Positions 25,461 through 35,287 are shown, numbered from the stretch's first letter. The stretch: 64,000 nt of DNA from JAGREO01 sp020446285 (GCA_041398005.1 JAWKVP010000013.1:30096-94095), one strand, 5' to 3'. Program-made: numbers and translations. The notes: generated by a model not told the origin, from the sequence alone.

Positions 25461-28244
25461 TCATGCAGCCGACTCGAACAGGTCATCCATCGCCCGGTTC
25501 GTTCCCAGTATCCGGATGATTTCGGTGCAGGTTGGCTTGTAGACCGGTTTGTCGCCGCTGACCCAGGCATCGACCGTGGCGGGTTTGACATCGAGATCGT
25601 GCGCCAGTTGCTGGCGATGGTGCCTCGCGGACACGTCCGCGTCAGCTGCCAGCGATGCCACATTGTTTCCCGCATGCTGATACCGTTCGGTGAGTGCCTC
25701 CGCCAGCGGTCCGGGCAGGGCGAAGAATTTCATGGATGATCTGTCCTCATCCAGTCCGCAAAGACCGGATATGGTGGTCTGCAGATCGTCCGCCAGCGTT
25801 TCGGCAACGAGTTCGGGAATGGGCTCGTCGAGTTCGCGCCAGGCCCGCACGACGGATTCATCGACGTCGAGTCGCGCGGCAAGGCTGGCCGCGTCCGGAT
25901 AGTTGCTGCCGCGCATGGCCTTGCGCAAACCATGCGCCCAGAGTGGCGAATGCTGCGTGGTCGCCTTGTAGAAACGGTTGAAACGTTCATCCAGCAATTC
26001 GACCAGCGCCCACTGGTGGTCGCTGTCGACCGGATTCCTGAGGTCGCGCCAGTCTTCGACCGTCTTCTCGGAGACACCGAGCGAACGGGCGATGCTCGTG
26101 ACATTGTGCCGGGAGCCGATGCGCTGCAGATAGGGCTTGAGCCCCGTCGCGTTGCGCTTCGGCCCGCGATGTTCCGTACCGGGTCCGAGACTGCTGAAGA
26201 GATCGCCACGCGAAACGCCCAGCCAGCCGACGAGCCGATCCTGCATCTCGGGTATGACGGGATCCTTGAGCATCAGCCACCGGTCGATCTGCGTGATGCT
26301 GCGTCCGATCTGCCGCGCGCAATCCTCTTCCGTGGTCCCCTTGATGTCGAGCGCCTGCTTGAGCCCGGTCGCCCAGAGATCACGACGATGGACCTCGACA
26401 AGCCAGGCCTCGCCCTTCGATTGTATGGCCTGCAGAACCTGCCACGACATCAGCCCGCTGAAGAGCCCCAGTACCGCAAGGATCGGAATGTTGACACCGG
26501 AACGCAGGGCCTCCGCAAGCCCCTCGGAGCCGAGAGCGACCTGACCCGTCTTGTAGAGCAGGTAGACGGAAAACGCGACAACGGCGCCGAATACGGGACG
26601 GAAGACATACCAGCCGAACGGCATGTTCGTCGGTGCCTCGGTGGCCTGCGTCCCCCCTGCGTTCGACTGGCCGTGAATGAGCAGACGCAGGTTTCGCTGG
26701 ATCATGTAGATGATGGAACCGATGGCGCCGACGATCATCACCAGCATGATATCGAGGGTCTCGCGGCTGCTCACGGCCAGCGACCTCGGCGGGAATGGCA
26801 GCCAGCTCGTCCAGGCGTAAGAGGACCACCTGCTGTCCAGTTGGCGGAAGTCCGTCAGCAGGAGATCAGCCTTGAAATTGCTCCTCGGCTCATCTCGCAG
26901 GAGACCGGCAATCTGGCCGATCCGGGAATCCTTCGCGAGCGCGTTGGTCATCATGGCGACCGCATCGCCGAGCTTGTTGAGCTGCTCGCTGAAGAGCTCG
27001 TCCGGCCGCAACCCCTGATTGACGTTCTCGCCGCCTCGCAAACGAATGTTCGCACGTTCGAAAGGAAGCGCCGTGATATTGTTCACGACATCTTTCATGC
27101 GCGCCAATGCGGACATGATTGTTTCAGCCTGCTCAAAGCCTGGCATTGCAGTGCGCGTAGATGTTCTTATCTTGCCGATTTGATCGTTGAAAACTGAAAT
27201 GGCTTTTTTGTATTCTTCATTGTTCATTTCAGGTTTTTTCAGATCTTTTGGTGGCAAAATCATATTTTTATTGAATACATCATCATACGCCCTGTTCAAA
27301 TTTTCAATTTCCGTTTTCAAGGCAGACGGCTGTGCTTTTTCGACTCCCGTTTTCAAATCGTCGATCAATTCTCTCAACGAATCGGCATGATTGCCAACGG
27401 CTTCGGGGGCGTTGATCAAGATGGCAAGGTTACCGGTCGCCAGATTTTCAAGTTCGTCTGTTTCCTGTTTCGCCGCATCCAGAAGTTGCTTGATGTTTTC
27501 GCCGTACGCCTGATCTTGTGTAATCCTGCTTTCCAGCTGGACGAACGCGTTTTTCAGATCTGTTGCGTCGATGCTGAATTTGCCGAGTTTCGTGATGTCC
27601 TCGGGATCGGAATTTGGCGGAACTTTGAATTCCTTGATGTTGTCGGCATATCTTTCAAATTCATCGAGACTGCGCAACATCGCCACACCGGGGAAGGCCT
27701 GTTCCACCCGATTGTTGAGCTCGCGGAAAGCGACATCCAGACGATCCCGGAAAGCCGGAACCAGATCCCTGATCGTGACGGGCTCCGCCGGAGCGTTGTC
27801 GCTTTCACCTGACTGCGAGGCGTCCTGCGCTTCGCCATCCGCGCCAGCGGTAAAGGTGACATTTTCGAAGCGCGCGAGCGATTCCGTCAGGATCCTGACC
27901 TCGTCGAGCCCGAGAGCGAGTGCACCGACAGGCAGTTCCTGTTCCAGCCTGCTCGGCAAGCCGTCATTCTGCTCCCCGATCTGTTCGAGGCGTATGATCA
28001 CCGCGCGGGCGAGATCACGGTCTTCACCGCCGACGGTACGCAGTACGCGTTCCTGAAAGGATATGGCATCGAATAATGAGATGCAGATCGCAATGGAATA
28101 AACAACCATGCAAAGCAGAATGAACGTCCTGAAACCACGCCATATCTTCCCGAGTCGTCGTTTGACGTATTCGGGCATGATGACCCGTGCCTGCTTCCGG
28201 TTCCCGGAAATCGTATCAGTCCTGATATTGGCGCCTGCCGACAT
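25461..28244 (-). CDS. Membrane protein with four tandem cytoplasmic HTH-like units, unrecognised
   Basis: A 927-residue protein of no family I recognise. Layout: short cytoplasmic N-terminus, membrane segment at 40-58 (FILLCMVVYSIAICISLF), a mostly helical, probably periplasmic domain at 60-495, three membrane segments (about 497-516, 547-565, 583-603), then a 325-residue cytoplasmic part. That part holds four similar units of 60-80 residues: CARQIGRSITQIDRWL (about 643), IARSLGVSEKTVEDWRD (718), LAARLDVDESVVRAW (788) and LAHDLDVKPATVDAWVSG (880). Each has the A-x3-GV-S-x3-V-x2-W pattern of Cro/XRE-type helix-turn-helices. GGAGA lies before the ATG. Base composition dips around 27150-27700. 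It is a single-gene unit, convergent with the sugar-acid operon. Confidence 0.85.
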   Translation of the reverse strand: MSAGANIRTDTISGNRKQARVIMPEYVKRRLGKIWRGFRTFILLCMVVYSIAICISLFDAISFQERVLRTVGGEDRDLARAVIIRLEQIGEQNDGLPSRLEQELPVGALALGLDEVRILTESLARFENVTFTAGADGEAQDASQSGESDNAPAEPVTIRDLVPAFRDRLDVAFRELNNRVEQAFPGVAMLRSLDEFERYADNIKEFKVPPNSDPEDITKLGKFSIDATDLKNAFVQLESRITQDQAYGENIKQLLDAAKQETDELENLATGNLAILINAPEAVGNHADSLRELIDDLKTGVEKAQPSALKTEIENLNRAYDDVFNKNMILPPKDLKKPEMNNEEYKKAISVFNDQIGKIRTSTRTAMPGFEQAETIMSALARMKDVVNNITALPFERANIRLRGGENVNQGLRPDELFSEQLNKLGDAVAMMTNALAKDSRIGQIAGLLRDEPRSNFKADLLLTDFRQLDSRWSSYAWTSWLPFPPRSLAVSSRETLDIMLVMIVGAIGSIIYMIQRNLRLLIHGQSNAGGTQATEAPTNMPFGWYVFRPVFGAVVAFSVYLLYKTGQVALGSEGLAEALRSGVNIPILAVLGLFSGLMSWQVLQAIQSKGEAWLVEVHRRDLWATGLKQALDIKGTTEEDCARQIGRSITQIDRWLMLKDPVIPEMQDRLVGWLGVSRGDLFSSLGPGTEHRGPKRNATGLKPYLQRIGSRHNVTSIARSLGVSEKTVEDWRDLRNPVDSDHQWALVELLDERFNRFYKATTQHSPLWAHGLRKAMRGSNYPDAASLAARLDVDESVVRAWRELDEPIPELVAETLADDLQTTISGLCGLDEDRSSMKFFALPGPLAEALTERYQHAGNNVASLAADADVSARHHRQQLAHDLDVKPATVDAWVSGDKPVYKPTCTEIIRILGTNRAMDDLFESAA

Positions 28245-28579
28245 TGTTTCATCTCCAGGCTGTATGAATAAAGTAATTTATAGCATTAAAATTGAGCGAA
28301 AGATATTATCCTTTCGGTCAAGTATCGGAAGGCGGCAGTCGAGCCGGGTCGAGGTCAAAGCACCGGAATCCGCCGGCGAGCCGCCGGACAGCGTGACGAA
28401 CAGCCACCGCCAGACACAGGCGAAAGTCCCGTCTTTCAAATGTGTTATGGGCGGCTGAAACGTGGTTTTCGACAAAGCGTCTTCTCAATTCGTCATCATC
28501 GCGTCACAAATGGGGGCGAACAAGCGGAAGGCGGCGGGAACGAGATCCGCTCGCCGGACGAAAACGAGGAGATGCAAAC
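28245..28579. other. Divergent intergenic region, membrane HTH protein / peptide importer
   Basis: The left half (28255-28330) is AT-rich and should contain the promoter of the leftward gene. The right half is GC-rich with a small CCGGCGAGCCGCCGG inverted repeat near 28371. No gene is seen; open frames here lack ribosome sites and similarity. Confidence 0.5.
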
Positions 28580-30634
28580 ATGATCCCACCCCGCATGCTT
28601 CTGGCCGGAGCCGGCCCTCTTCTGATGACCACCCTGTTGTCGGGCACCGCCCTCGCCGAGGCCTGTCCGCCGGCGACCGCCGCCGATCCGATGGGGCTTT
28701 CCGGCGCATTCCCGCAGCAGCTCGAAATCGACGAGCTCGGCTGCGATCTGACCTTCGCCGAGAATCCGGCGATCGGCGATCTCAATGGCCGGATCATGGG
28801 CAATGGCGACCTGCCGCCGCTGGCCGAGCGTCTTCCCGAAGAGCCGCTCGTCGTCATGCCATACAACGAGGTCGGCACCTATGGCGGTGTGTTGCAGGGG
28901 CTTTCCAAGGCAACCGAGGCCGGCACTTCCGATCTTCTGTCGGTCCGTCACGTCAATCTGCTGCGTTACAGCGACGACCTGCAGACCATCGTTCCCAATG
29001 TCGCGCGGGGCTGGACATGGAACGACGATTTCACCGAGGTGACGCTCACGCTCAGAAAGGGCCACAAATGGTCCGATGGCGAGCCCTTCACCGCGCATGA
29101 CGTGGCCTTCTGGTACAACGGCCTGATCAACAATCGCGAGATCTACAAGGAGATCCCGGACCGTTTTTCGGTTTCCGGCGAACCCTTCAAGGTCGAGGCG
29201 GTGGATGACGTCACCGTCAGGATCACGCTTTCCGGTCCCAAGCCCGGCCTGATGTCGGTCTTTGCCGTGGACTATGCCCAGGCCTTCCAGCCGCTGCACT
29301 TCTTCAGGCGCTGGCACCCCGATCATGACGACAATGCCGAGCAGAATGCCAGGGATGACGGCTTCGACAGCTGGGTCGATGCGGTCAATTTCTACTATGG
29401 CGGTTCCGACTGGACCGATGTCCCGACGCCGCTCCTGAAGGATCCGGGGAAGGCCGAGGCGCTGGGCCGGGGCGTGCGCCCGTCGCTGGAAAGCCACATC
29501 GTCGTCGAGGATACCACCGAAGGCCGCAGGCTGGTCGCCAATCCCTATTTCCACATGGTCGACACGGCGGGCAACCAGCTCCCCTACATCAACGAGATCG
29601 ACGAGCTGTATGTGCCCGAGGAGGAGATCCAGAATCTCAAGCTCTCCAACGGCGAGGTCACCTACAAGTCGCAGGCGGTGTCGATCGCCAGCCTGCCCGT
29701 GCTTCAGGCCAACGAGGAGAAGGGCGGCTACAGTGTGGATCTCATCCCCACTGTCAGCGAGATGACCGTCTACGGCTTCAACGTCACCTCCAAGGATGAG
29801 GGCCTGCGGGCGATCTTCAACGATATCCGCTTCCGGCAGGCGATGTCGGTGGCGCTCGATCGCGACGAGATGAACGATCTCGTCTATTTCGGTCAGGGCC
29901 GGCCGATGCAGTACACCATCGTCGATCCCGGCACGGTTTCCTATGTCACCGAGGACCAGACCTATTATCTCACCGAATATGATCCCGATCAGGCCAACGC
30001 ATGGCTCGACGAGATGGGCCTCGAGGACAGGGACGGCGATGGCAAGCGTGAGCGGCCGGACGGCTCTTCTCTGGTGCTCAACCTCGATTTCGCGACACAG
30101 GGCGGCCCCGCGCGCGGTCACGAGCTCGCGGCACAGTACTGGAACGATGTCGGCATCGACGTGCGCATCAAGGAGGTGACATCGGACGATTATCGCGCCC
30201 GTCAGGCGAGCAATGATCTCGACATCTCGTCCTGGAAGAAGGACTACCCGTCGGTGACGCTGGCCAACGACCGCCAGCCGTTCCTGCCGGTGTTCGGCGA
30301 CTATTTCAACGCAACGCTCGGCCATTCATGGCTGCAATACATCCAGACCGGCGGTGCCCAGGGCATCGAGCCGCCGGCTGCCGTCGGCGAACTCGACCGG
30401 CTCTCGGCCGAGTACCAGACATTTCCGATCGGCTCGGATGATTCGAACCGTCTCGGCAACGAGATCGTTTCGCTCTGGCTCGACAATCTCTGGTTCATCG
30501 GCACCGTCGGCGAGGCGAAGGAACCGGTCTATTATCGCAATGACCTGACCAACATCCCGACCTTCACCCTCAAGGCCTACGACTACTACTGGGCCTATGC
30601 CTTCCGCCCGCAGCAGTGGTTCCTCAAGCAATAG
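28580..30634 (+). CDS. ABC importer substrate-binding protein, family 5 (peptide/opine type)
   Basis: A 684-residue periplasmic binding protein with a signal peptide (MLLAGAGPLLMTTLLSGTALA). Family 5 hallmarks are LVVMPYNEVGTYGGVLQGL, DDFTEVTLTLRKGHKWSDGEPFTAHDVAFWYN, VANPYFHMVDTAGNQLPYINE and FRQAMSVALDRDEMNDLVYFGQG. It is longer than DppA/OppA (about 540), as in a large alphaproteobacterial subgroup. GAGGAG precedes the ATG. It is the first of five genes of a Dpp/Opp-like importer. The ligand could be peptides, opines or oligosaccharides. Confidence 0.92.
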   Translation: MIPPRMLLAGAGPLLMTTLLSGTALAEACPPATAADPMGLSGAFPQQLEIDELGCDLTFAENPAIGDLNGRIMGNGDLPPLAERLPEEPLVVMPYNEVGTYGGVLQGLSKATEAGTSDLLSVRHVNLLRYSDDLQTIVPNVARGWTWNDDFTEVTLTLRKGHKWSDGEPFTAHDVAFWYNGLINNREIYKEIPDRFSVSGEPFKVEAVDDVTVRITLSGPKPGLMSVFAVDYAQAFQPLHFFRRWHPDHDDNAEQNARDDGFDSWVDAVNFYYGGSDWTDVPTPLLKDPGKAEALGRGVRPSLESHIVVEDTTEGRRLVANPYFHMVDTAGNQLPYINEIDELYVPEEEIQNLKLSNGEVTYKSQAVSIASLPVLQANEEKGGYSVDLIPTVSEMTVYGFNVTSKDEGLRAIFNDIRFRQAMSVALDRDEMNDLVYFGQGRPMQYTIVDPGTVSYVTEDQTYYLTEYDPDQANAWLDEMGLEDRDGDGKRERPDGSSLVLNLDFATQGGPARGHELAAQYWNDVGIDVRIKEVTSDDYRARQASNDLDISSWKKDYPSVTLANDRQPFLPVFGDYFNATLGHSWLQYIQTGGAQGIEPPAAVGELDRLSAEYQTFPIGSDDSNRLGNEIVSLWLDNLWFIGTVGEAKEPVYYRNDLTNIPTFTLKAYDYYWAYAFRPQQWFLKQ

Positions 30635-30659
30635 TCGAAGCGGCTTCGAAGACCGGATC

Positions 30660-30687
30660 GGCGGGGGTGTGAGCGGTCATCCCCGCC
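30660..30687 (+). promoter_or_regulatory. Intercistronic hairpin after the binding-protein gene
   Basis: GGCGGGG and CCCCGCC form a perfect seven-base stem with a 14-base loop. A second small hairpin (TCGAAGCGGCTTCGA) lies just upstream near 30637. No T-run follows. The position matches hairpins in the other ABC operons. Confidence 0.6.
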
Positions 30688-30714
30688 GGCAATGAAACGG
30701 AAGGAAGCACGGCC

Positions 30715-31722
30715 ATGTCGGGGTTCGCGCGTTATCTCTTCTGGCGGTTCGTGCAGATGGCGATCACGCTGCTGGCGGTCTCGCTGATGGTCTATGCCAT
30801 CATCGAGATGATGCCGGGCGATTTCGCCGAGCGGGAACTGTTCCGCAAGTTCAACGGCACGGGCGTCACCGTCACCCAGGCCGATATCGACAATGTCCGC
30901 GCCCAGCTCGGTCTCGACCGGCCGTTCCTCGTGCGTTACGGCGAATGGATCTGGGGAATCGTCACCCGTCTCGATTTCGGCCCGGCCTTTCGTGTCGAGA
31001 CCACGGTCAACCGCATCATCGCGCTGAAGATCGGTTCGACCATGGCGGTCATCACCGCCGCTCTCTTCCTCTCCTACCTGATCGCCATTCCCGTCGGCAT
31101 GTATGTCGCCACGCGCCAGCGAAGCGCCGCTGACACGGCGATCTCGATCGTTTCCTACATGGGTCTGGCGATTCCCGGCTTCGCGCTGGCGCTTTTGTTG
31201 CTCTATGTGAATGTCACACTGTTCGGCGCGGACGTTACCGGCCTGATTTCCGAGCGCTACGCGAACGCCCCATGGTCCTGGGGCAAGATCCAGGATTTCC
31301 TCGCCCATGCGGCGGTGCCGATCATCGTGCTCGGATGGTCGGCGACCGCCTTCCAGCTGCAGACCATGCGCGCGCTCATGGGTGACGAGCTCGGCAAGCT
31401 CTACGTCACCGCCGCCCGTGCGCGCGGGCTCGACGGTTTCAGGCTCTACTGGCGCTATCCCGCAAGGCAGGCCCTGCTCCCGATCATCAATTCCGTCGGC
31501 TTCGATGTGAACCGCATCTTCAACGAACTGCCGATCGTCGCACTGATCCTGGTTCTGGGCGAACTCGGTCAGGAACTGCTGAACGCCTATCTCGATGCCG
31601 ACCAGAACACCGCCGCGGGTATCCTTCTGGTCATCACGACGCTCATCGTCTTCCTCAACTTCTTCACCGACCTGCTCATCGCCGCGATCGATCCGCGCAT
31701 TCGCATGGGGATGTCGCGATGA
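30715..31722 (+). CDS. ABC peptide importer permease, DppB/OppB type
   Basis: A 335-residue permease with an N-terminal membrane segment (FVQMAITLLAVSLMVYAIIEMMPG) and the PGD box typical of OppB. The coupling loop is DELGKLYVTAARARGLDGFRLYWRYPARQALLPIINSVG. It overlaps the OppC-type gene by four bases (31719-31722). Confidence 0.93.
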   Translation: MSGFARYLFWRFVQMAITLLAVSLMVYAIIEMMPGDFAERELFRKFNGTGVTVTQADIDNVRAQLGLDRPFLVRYGEWIWGIVTRLDFGPAFRVETTVNRIIALKIGSTMAVITAALFLSYLIAIPVGMYVATRQRSAADTAISIVSYMGLAIPGFALALLLLYVNVTLFGADVTGLISERYANAPWSWGKIQDFLAHAAVPIIVLGWSATAFQLQTMRALMGDELGKLYVTAARARGLDGFRLYWRYPARQALLPIINSVGFDVNRIFNELPIVALILVLGELGQELLNAYLDADQNTAAGILLVITTLIVFLNFFTDLLIAAIDPRIRMGMSR

Positions 31723-32870
31723 CCGCGAACATTCGAACCGACGATCGCGACGCCGAGAAGTATTTCACGGCGTCGCAATGGCAGCTGGTATGGACCCGCT
31801 TCAAGCGCAACCGTCCGGCCTTCATCGGCGGCTGCGTGCTGCTGTTCTTCGTCCTGCTCTCCCTGTTCGCGGAATTCGTCGCCCCCTATTCCGGCCTGTC
31901 GGGCGAGAAGGACACGAAATATCTGGCCGGCCCGCCGCAGATCCCCATGTTCTGCGACGATGCCGGCTGCTCGTGGCGACCGTTCATCCACGAGGCGACG
32001 CACCGCTATGACGTGATCGCCAAGCGTTTCGAATACAAGGTCAAGGAGCGGAAGGGCGAACCGGTCAGGCAATATCTGCATTTCTTCGTCGAGGGCGGCG
32101 ACTACCGGCTGTTCGGGCTCATACCCGCCAATATCCATCTCTTCGGCCTCGAGAAACCGCGCGACAAGATCCATGTATTCGGCACCGACCAGTCCGGCCT
32201 CGACCTCTTCTCGCGTACCATGTTCGCCACCCGCACCTCGCTTTCCATCGGCGTGCTCGGCGTGCTCACCGCCTTTGTCCTCGCCCTCGTCATCGGCGGG
32301 ACGGCAGGCTATTACGGCGGCTGGATCGACATGGGTATCCAGGGCTTCACCGAGGTGGTCCGCGTCATTCCGGTGATCCCGCTCTACATGGCGCTGGCGG
32401 CGACCTTCCCCAAGGAATGGACCAACGTCCAGATCTACTTCGCCATGACGCTGATCCTGGGTCTCTTCGGCTGGCCGACGCTGGCAAGACGCATCCGCAC
32501 GCATCTGCTCTCCGCGCGCAACGAGGATTATGTGCTGGCGGCGAAACTCTCCGGGGCGAAACCGGCGCGGATCATCGGCCGGCACCTCTTGCCGAGCTTC
32601 ACCGGCTATATCATCGTCGATCTCATCATCTCCTTTCCCTACATCATCCTCGCCGAAACGGCGCTCTCCATCGTCGGTCTCGGTCTCAGGCGTCCGACCA
32701 TGAGCTGGGGTGTCCTGCTTCAGGAAATGAAGACGGTGCAGGCGATCCAGCTTACCCCCTGGTATTTCATTCCGCTCGGCTTCTTCATCGTCGCGGTGCT
32801 GGCCTTCGTGCTGCTCGGCGACGGATTGCGCGATGCCGCCGATCCCTATTCCGAGAGACGCGACAAATGA
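31719..32870 (+). CDS. ABC peptide importer permease, DppC/OppC type
   Basis: A 383-residue permease. It has a cytoplasmic N-terminus (FTASQWQLVWTRFKRNRPAF), one membrane helix, a roughly 100-residue periplasmic insert (residues 65-165), then the conserved GTDQSGLDLFSRTMFATRTSLSIG start of the core and the coupling loop LLSARNEDYVLAAKLSGAKPARIIGRHLLP. Its stop overlaps the ATPase start (ATGA at 32867). Confidence 0.93.
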   Translation: MTANIRTDDRDAEKYFTASQWQLVWTRFKRNRPAFIGGCVLLFFVLLSLFAEFVAPYSGLSGEKDTKYLAGPPQIPMFCDDAGCSWRPFIHEATHRYDVIAKRFEYKVKERKGEPVRQYLHFFVEGGDYRLFGLIPANIHLFGLEKPRDKIHVFGTDQSGLDLFSRTMFATRTSLSIGVLGVLTAFVLALVIGGTAGYYGGWIDMGIQGFTEVVRVIPVIPLYMALAATFPKEWTNVQIYFAMTLILGLFGWPTLARRIRTHLLSARNEDYVLAAKLSGAKPARIIGRHLLPSFTGYIIVDLIISFPYIILAETALSIVGLGLRRPTMSWGVLLQEMKTVQAIQLTPWYFIPLGFFIVAVLAFVLLGDGLRDAADPYSERRDK

Positions 32871-33904
32871 ACAGCACCGCCGCAACCGTGGAGCAAGCCG
32901 ACACCGGGACGGACGGAAAAACCATCCTCGATGTCGAGAACCTGTCGATCGATTTCATGACCGACGAAGGGCGCATCACCGCCGTGCAGGACATCTCCTT
33001 CTCGCTGAAGGAGGGCGAAACGCTCGGCATCGTCGGCGAAAGCGGTTCGGGCAAGTCGGTCACCACCCGTGCCCTGATCCGCCTTCTCGCCAGCAATGCC
33101 ATTGTCGACGACAGGAGCCGCATCGAACTGACGAGACGTGACGGAAGCCGGGTCGACATCTGCAGCCTCAGGCCGGGCGACCGTACCCTCAACCAGATCC
33201 GCGGCGGCGAGATCTCGATGATCTTCCAGGAGCCGATGGCCTCCTTCTCGCCGCTTCGCACCATCGGCACGCACATGGTCGAGGCATTGCGGCTGCATGA
33301 GAATGTGAGCGGTGCCGAGGCGAGGAAGCGCTCCATCGACCTTCTCGAACGGGTCGGCATTGCCAATGCCCCCGAACGCTTCAGGCAATATTCCTTCCAG
33401 CTGTCCGGCGGCATGCGCCAGCGGGCGATGATCGCCATGGCGCTCGTCACCCGGCCGCGCATCCTCATCGCCGACGAGCCGACGACGGCACTCGATGTCA
33501 CCATTCAGGCGCAGATCCTCGAACTGCTGCGCGACCTGCAGCGCGACCTCGGCATGGCCATGGTCTTCATCACCCATGATCTCGGCGTGATCGCGCAGAT
33601 CGCCCGCAAGGTGGCTGTCATGTATCTCGGCCGGGTGATCGAGGAGGGAATGACGGCCAACGTCATCTATCAGCCGGCGCATCCCTACACGCGCGGCCTG
33701 CTCGACGCGCTGCCGAGACTGGATGCGGGTGCGCGTCGCCTCGTTCCGGTGGGCGGCGACATTCCGAGCCCGCTCGCCCGACCGTCAGGCTGTCCGTTCC
33801 ACACCCGTTGTCCGCAGATCATCAAGGGAACCTGCGAGGCCGCCGTTCCGTCTGTCACCCCGGTCTCCGATGACCACAGCGTGAGCTGCTATCTCCATGG
33901 CTGA
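32867..33904 (+). CDS. ABC peptide importer ATPase, DppD/OppD type
   Basis: A 345-residue ATPase. Walker A GESGSGKSV, signature SGGMRQR, Walker B ILIADEPTTALDVT, switch FITHDLGV. The C-terminal oligopeptide-transporter extension with cysteines (SGCPFHTRCPQIIKGTC) is typical of OppD proteins and may bind an iron-sulfur cluster. The start is fixed by the ATGA overlap with the previous gene; the end overlaps the next gene by eight bases. Confidence 0.94.
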   Translation: MNSTAATVEQADTGTDGKTILDVENLSIDFMTDEGRITAVQDISFSLKEGETLGIVGESGSGKSVTTRALIRLLASNAIVDDRSRIELTRRDGSRVDICSLRPGDRTLNQIRGGEISMIFQEPMASFSPLRTIGTHMVEALRLHENVSGAEARKRSIDLLERVGIANAPERFRQYSFQLSGGMRQRAMIAMALVTRPRILIADEPTTALDVTIQAQILELLRDLQRDLGMAMVFITHDLGVIAQIARKVAVMYLGRVIEEGMTANVIYQPAHPYTRGLLDALPRLDAGARRLVPVGGDIPSPLARPSGCPFHTRCPQIIKGTCEAAVPSVTPVSDDHSVSCYLHG

Positions 33905-34910
33905 CAACAATCCATCCCCCCATGCGCAGGACGCCCCGCTCATCCGCATCGAGGACATGCGTGTCCATTTCGGGCCGGTGAAGGCGGTCGACGGCGTCAG
34001 CTTCGATATCCGTCGGGGCGAAACGCTCGGGCTCGTGGGCGAATCCGGCTCCGGCAAGACCACGGTCGGCCGGGCGATCCTGCGCGCACTCGACGATATC
34101 GACGGGAAGGTCCGCTTCACCCTCGATGACACATCCACCGATCTGCGCGCGCTCAGGGGCGAGAAGCTGCGCGCCTTCCGCAAGCACATGCAGCTGATCT
34201 TCCAGGATCCCTATTCATCGCTCAATCCGCGCATGACCGTGCGTGACATCATCGCCGAACCGCTGGAAGCCGGTGCCGAAAAGCTCTCCAAGAGCGAGAT
34301 CGACACCCGCGTGCGCGAGATCGCGCAGAAATGCCGGCTCAACCTCGAACATCTCCGGCGCTTCCCGCATGCCTTTTCCGGCGGTCAGCGGCAGCGCATC
34401 TGCATTGCCCGTGCGCTGGTCTCAAATCCGGAATTCGTGGTCTGCGACGAGAGCGTTTCGGCACTGGATGTCTCGATCCAGGCCGACATTCTCAATCTTT
34501 TGATGGATCTGCAGGACGAGCTGAACACGACCTATCTCTTCATCGCCCACGACCTTTCGGTCGTCGCCCAGATTTCCGACCGGGTGGCGGTGATGTATGT
34601 GGGGCAGCTCATGGAGCTGACGGATACCGTCACACTGTTCGAACGGCCGCTGCATCCCTATACCAAGGCGCTGTTCTCGGCCATTCCGCGTCTCGATCCG
34701 CAAAGCACCTTCGAGCCCGTCAGGCTTGCCGGCGATATTCCCAATCCGTCCGATCCGCCACCGGGCTGTCGTTTCTCCACCCGTTGTCCCTTTGCGCGGG
34801 ACCGTTGCCACAGCGAGCAGCCCGCATGGCGCGAGGTCCAGCCGGGCCATCTCGTCGCCTGTCACTTCGCCGAGGATCTCGCCGACGAACCGAGGAGCTT
34901 GTCGCGGTAG
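33897..34910 (+). CDS. ABC peptide importer ATPase, DppF/OppF type
   Basis: A 337-residue ATPase with Walker A GESGSGKTT, signature SGGQRQR, Walker B FVVCDESVSALD and switch FIAHDLSV. The C-terminal extension GCRFSTRCPFARDRC is again present. It pairs with the preceding ATPase as a heterodimer. Its last 49 bases overlap the end of the convergent DUF934 gene, an unusually long coding overlap between two separate operons. Confidence 0.94.
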   Translation: MADNNPSPHAQDAPLIRIEDMRVHFGPVKAVDGVSFDIRRGETLGLVGESGSGKTTVGRAILRALDDIDGKVRFTLDDTSTDLRALRGEKLRAFRKHMQLIFQDPYSSLNPRMTVRDIIAEPLEAGAEKLSKSEIDTRVREIAQKCRLNLEHLRRFPHAFSGGQRQRICIARALVSNPEFVVCDESVSALDVSIQADILNLLMDLQDELNTTYLFIAHDLSVVAQISDRVAVMYVGQLMELTDTVTLFERPLHPYTKALFSAIPRLDPQSTFEPVRLAGDIPNPSDPPPGCRFSTRCPFARDRCHSEQPAWREVQPGHLVACHFAEDLADEPRSLSR

Positions 34911-35287
34911 GTCCGCTGGCGGCGTTCATCCATGCGCCAGTGTGATTCGGGTTGGCGCGCCGCCAGTTCGTCGCTGATCGCCACCTCGTCGAAGCCGCAG
35001 GCGAGCGCGTGATGAAACTGGTCGCTGATGACATGTCCCGCAGCCTGCAGGCGGCCGCGATAGCCGAGATTGCGCAGGCGTCGGGCGAGACTGAAGCCGC
35101 GGCCGTCATGCGAGCTGGGGAAGGGGATGCGGATCTTCTCGAGCCGGTGCAGCCGGTCCACGAGCATGGTGGCGTCGGCATCGTTGGGCAGCTCGACGCG
35201 CGCTGCATGCTCGGCGCCGGGTGCGTCGAACGGTGTGTAATCGGTTTCGGTCTCGCTGGAGAATCCGTTCTCGGTGACGATCGGCAT
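34862..35287 (-). CDS. DUF934 family protein of the sulfite-reduction operon
   Basis: A 141-residue DUF934 protein. Conserved-looking stretches are ELPNDADATMLVDRLHRLEKIRIPFPSSHDGRGFSLARRLRNLGYRGRLQAAGHV and DQFHHALACGFDEVAI, read here in parts. The family is regularly found after cysI and cysH and is described as a probable oxidoreductase involved in sulfite reduction; its exact role is unproven. It is the last gene of the cys operon, three bases after cysH. The 3' end overlaps the convergent oppF-type gene. Confidence 0.88.
   Translation of the reverse strand: MPIVTENGFSSETETDYTPFDAPGAEHAARVELPNDADATMLVDRLHRLEKIRIPFPSSHDGRGFSLARRLRNLGYRGRLQAAGHVISDQFHHALACGFDEVAISDELAARQPESHWRMDERRQRTYRDKLLGSSARSSAK

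Noticed and set aside
28278..28475. 65-codon frame in the gap upstream of the peptide importer
   Set aside because: No ribosome site or similarity; occupies promoter DNA between divergent genes.
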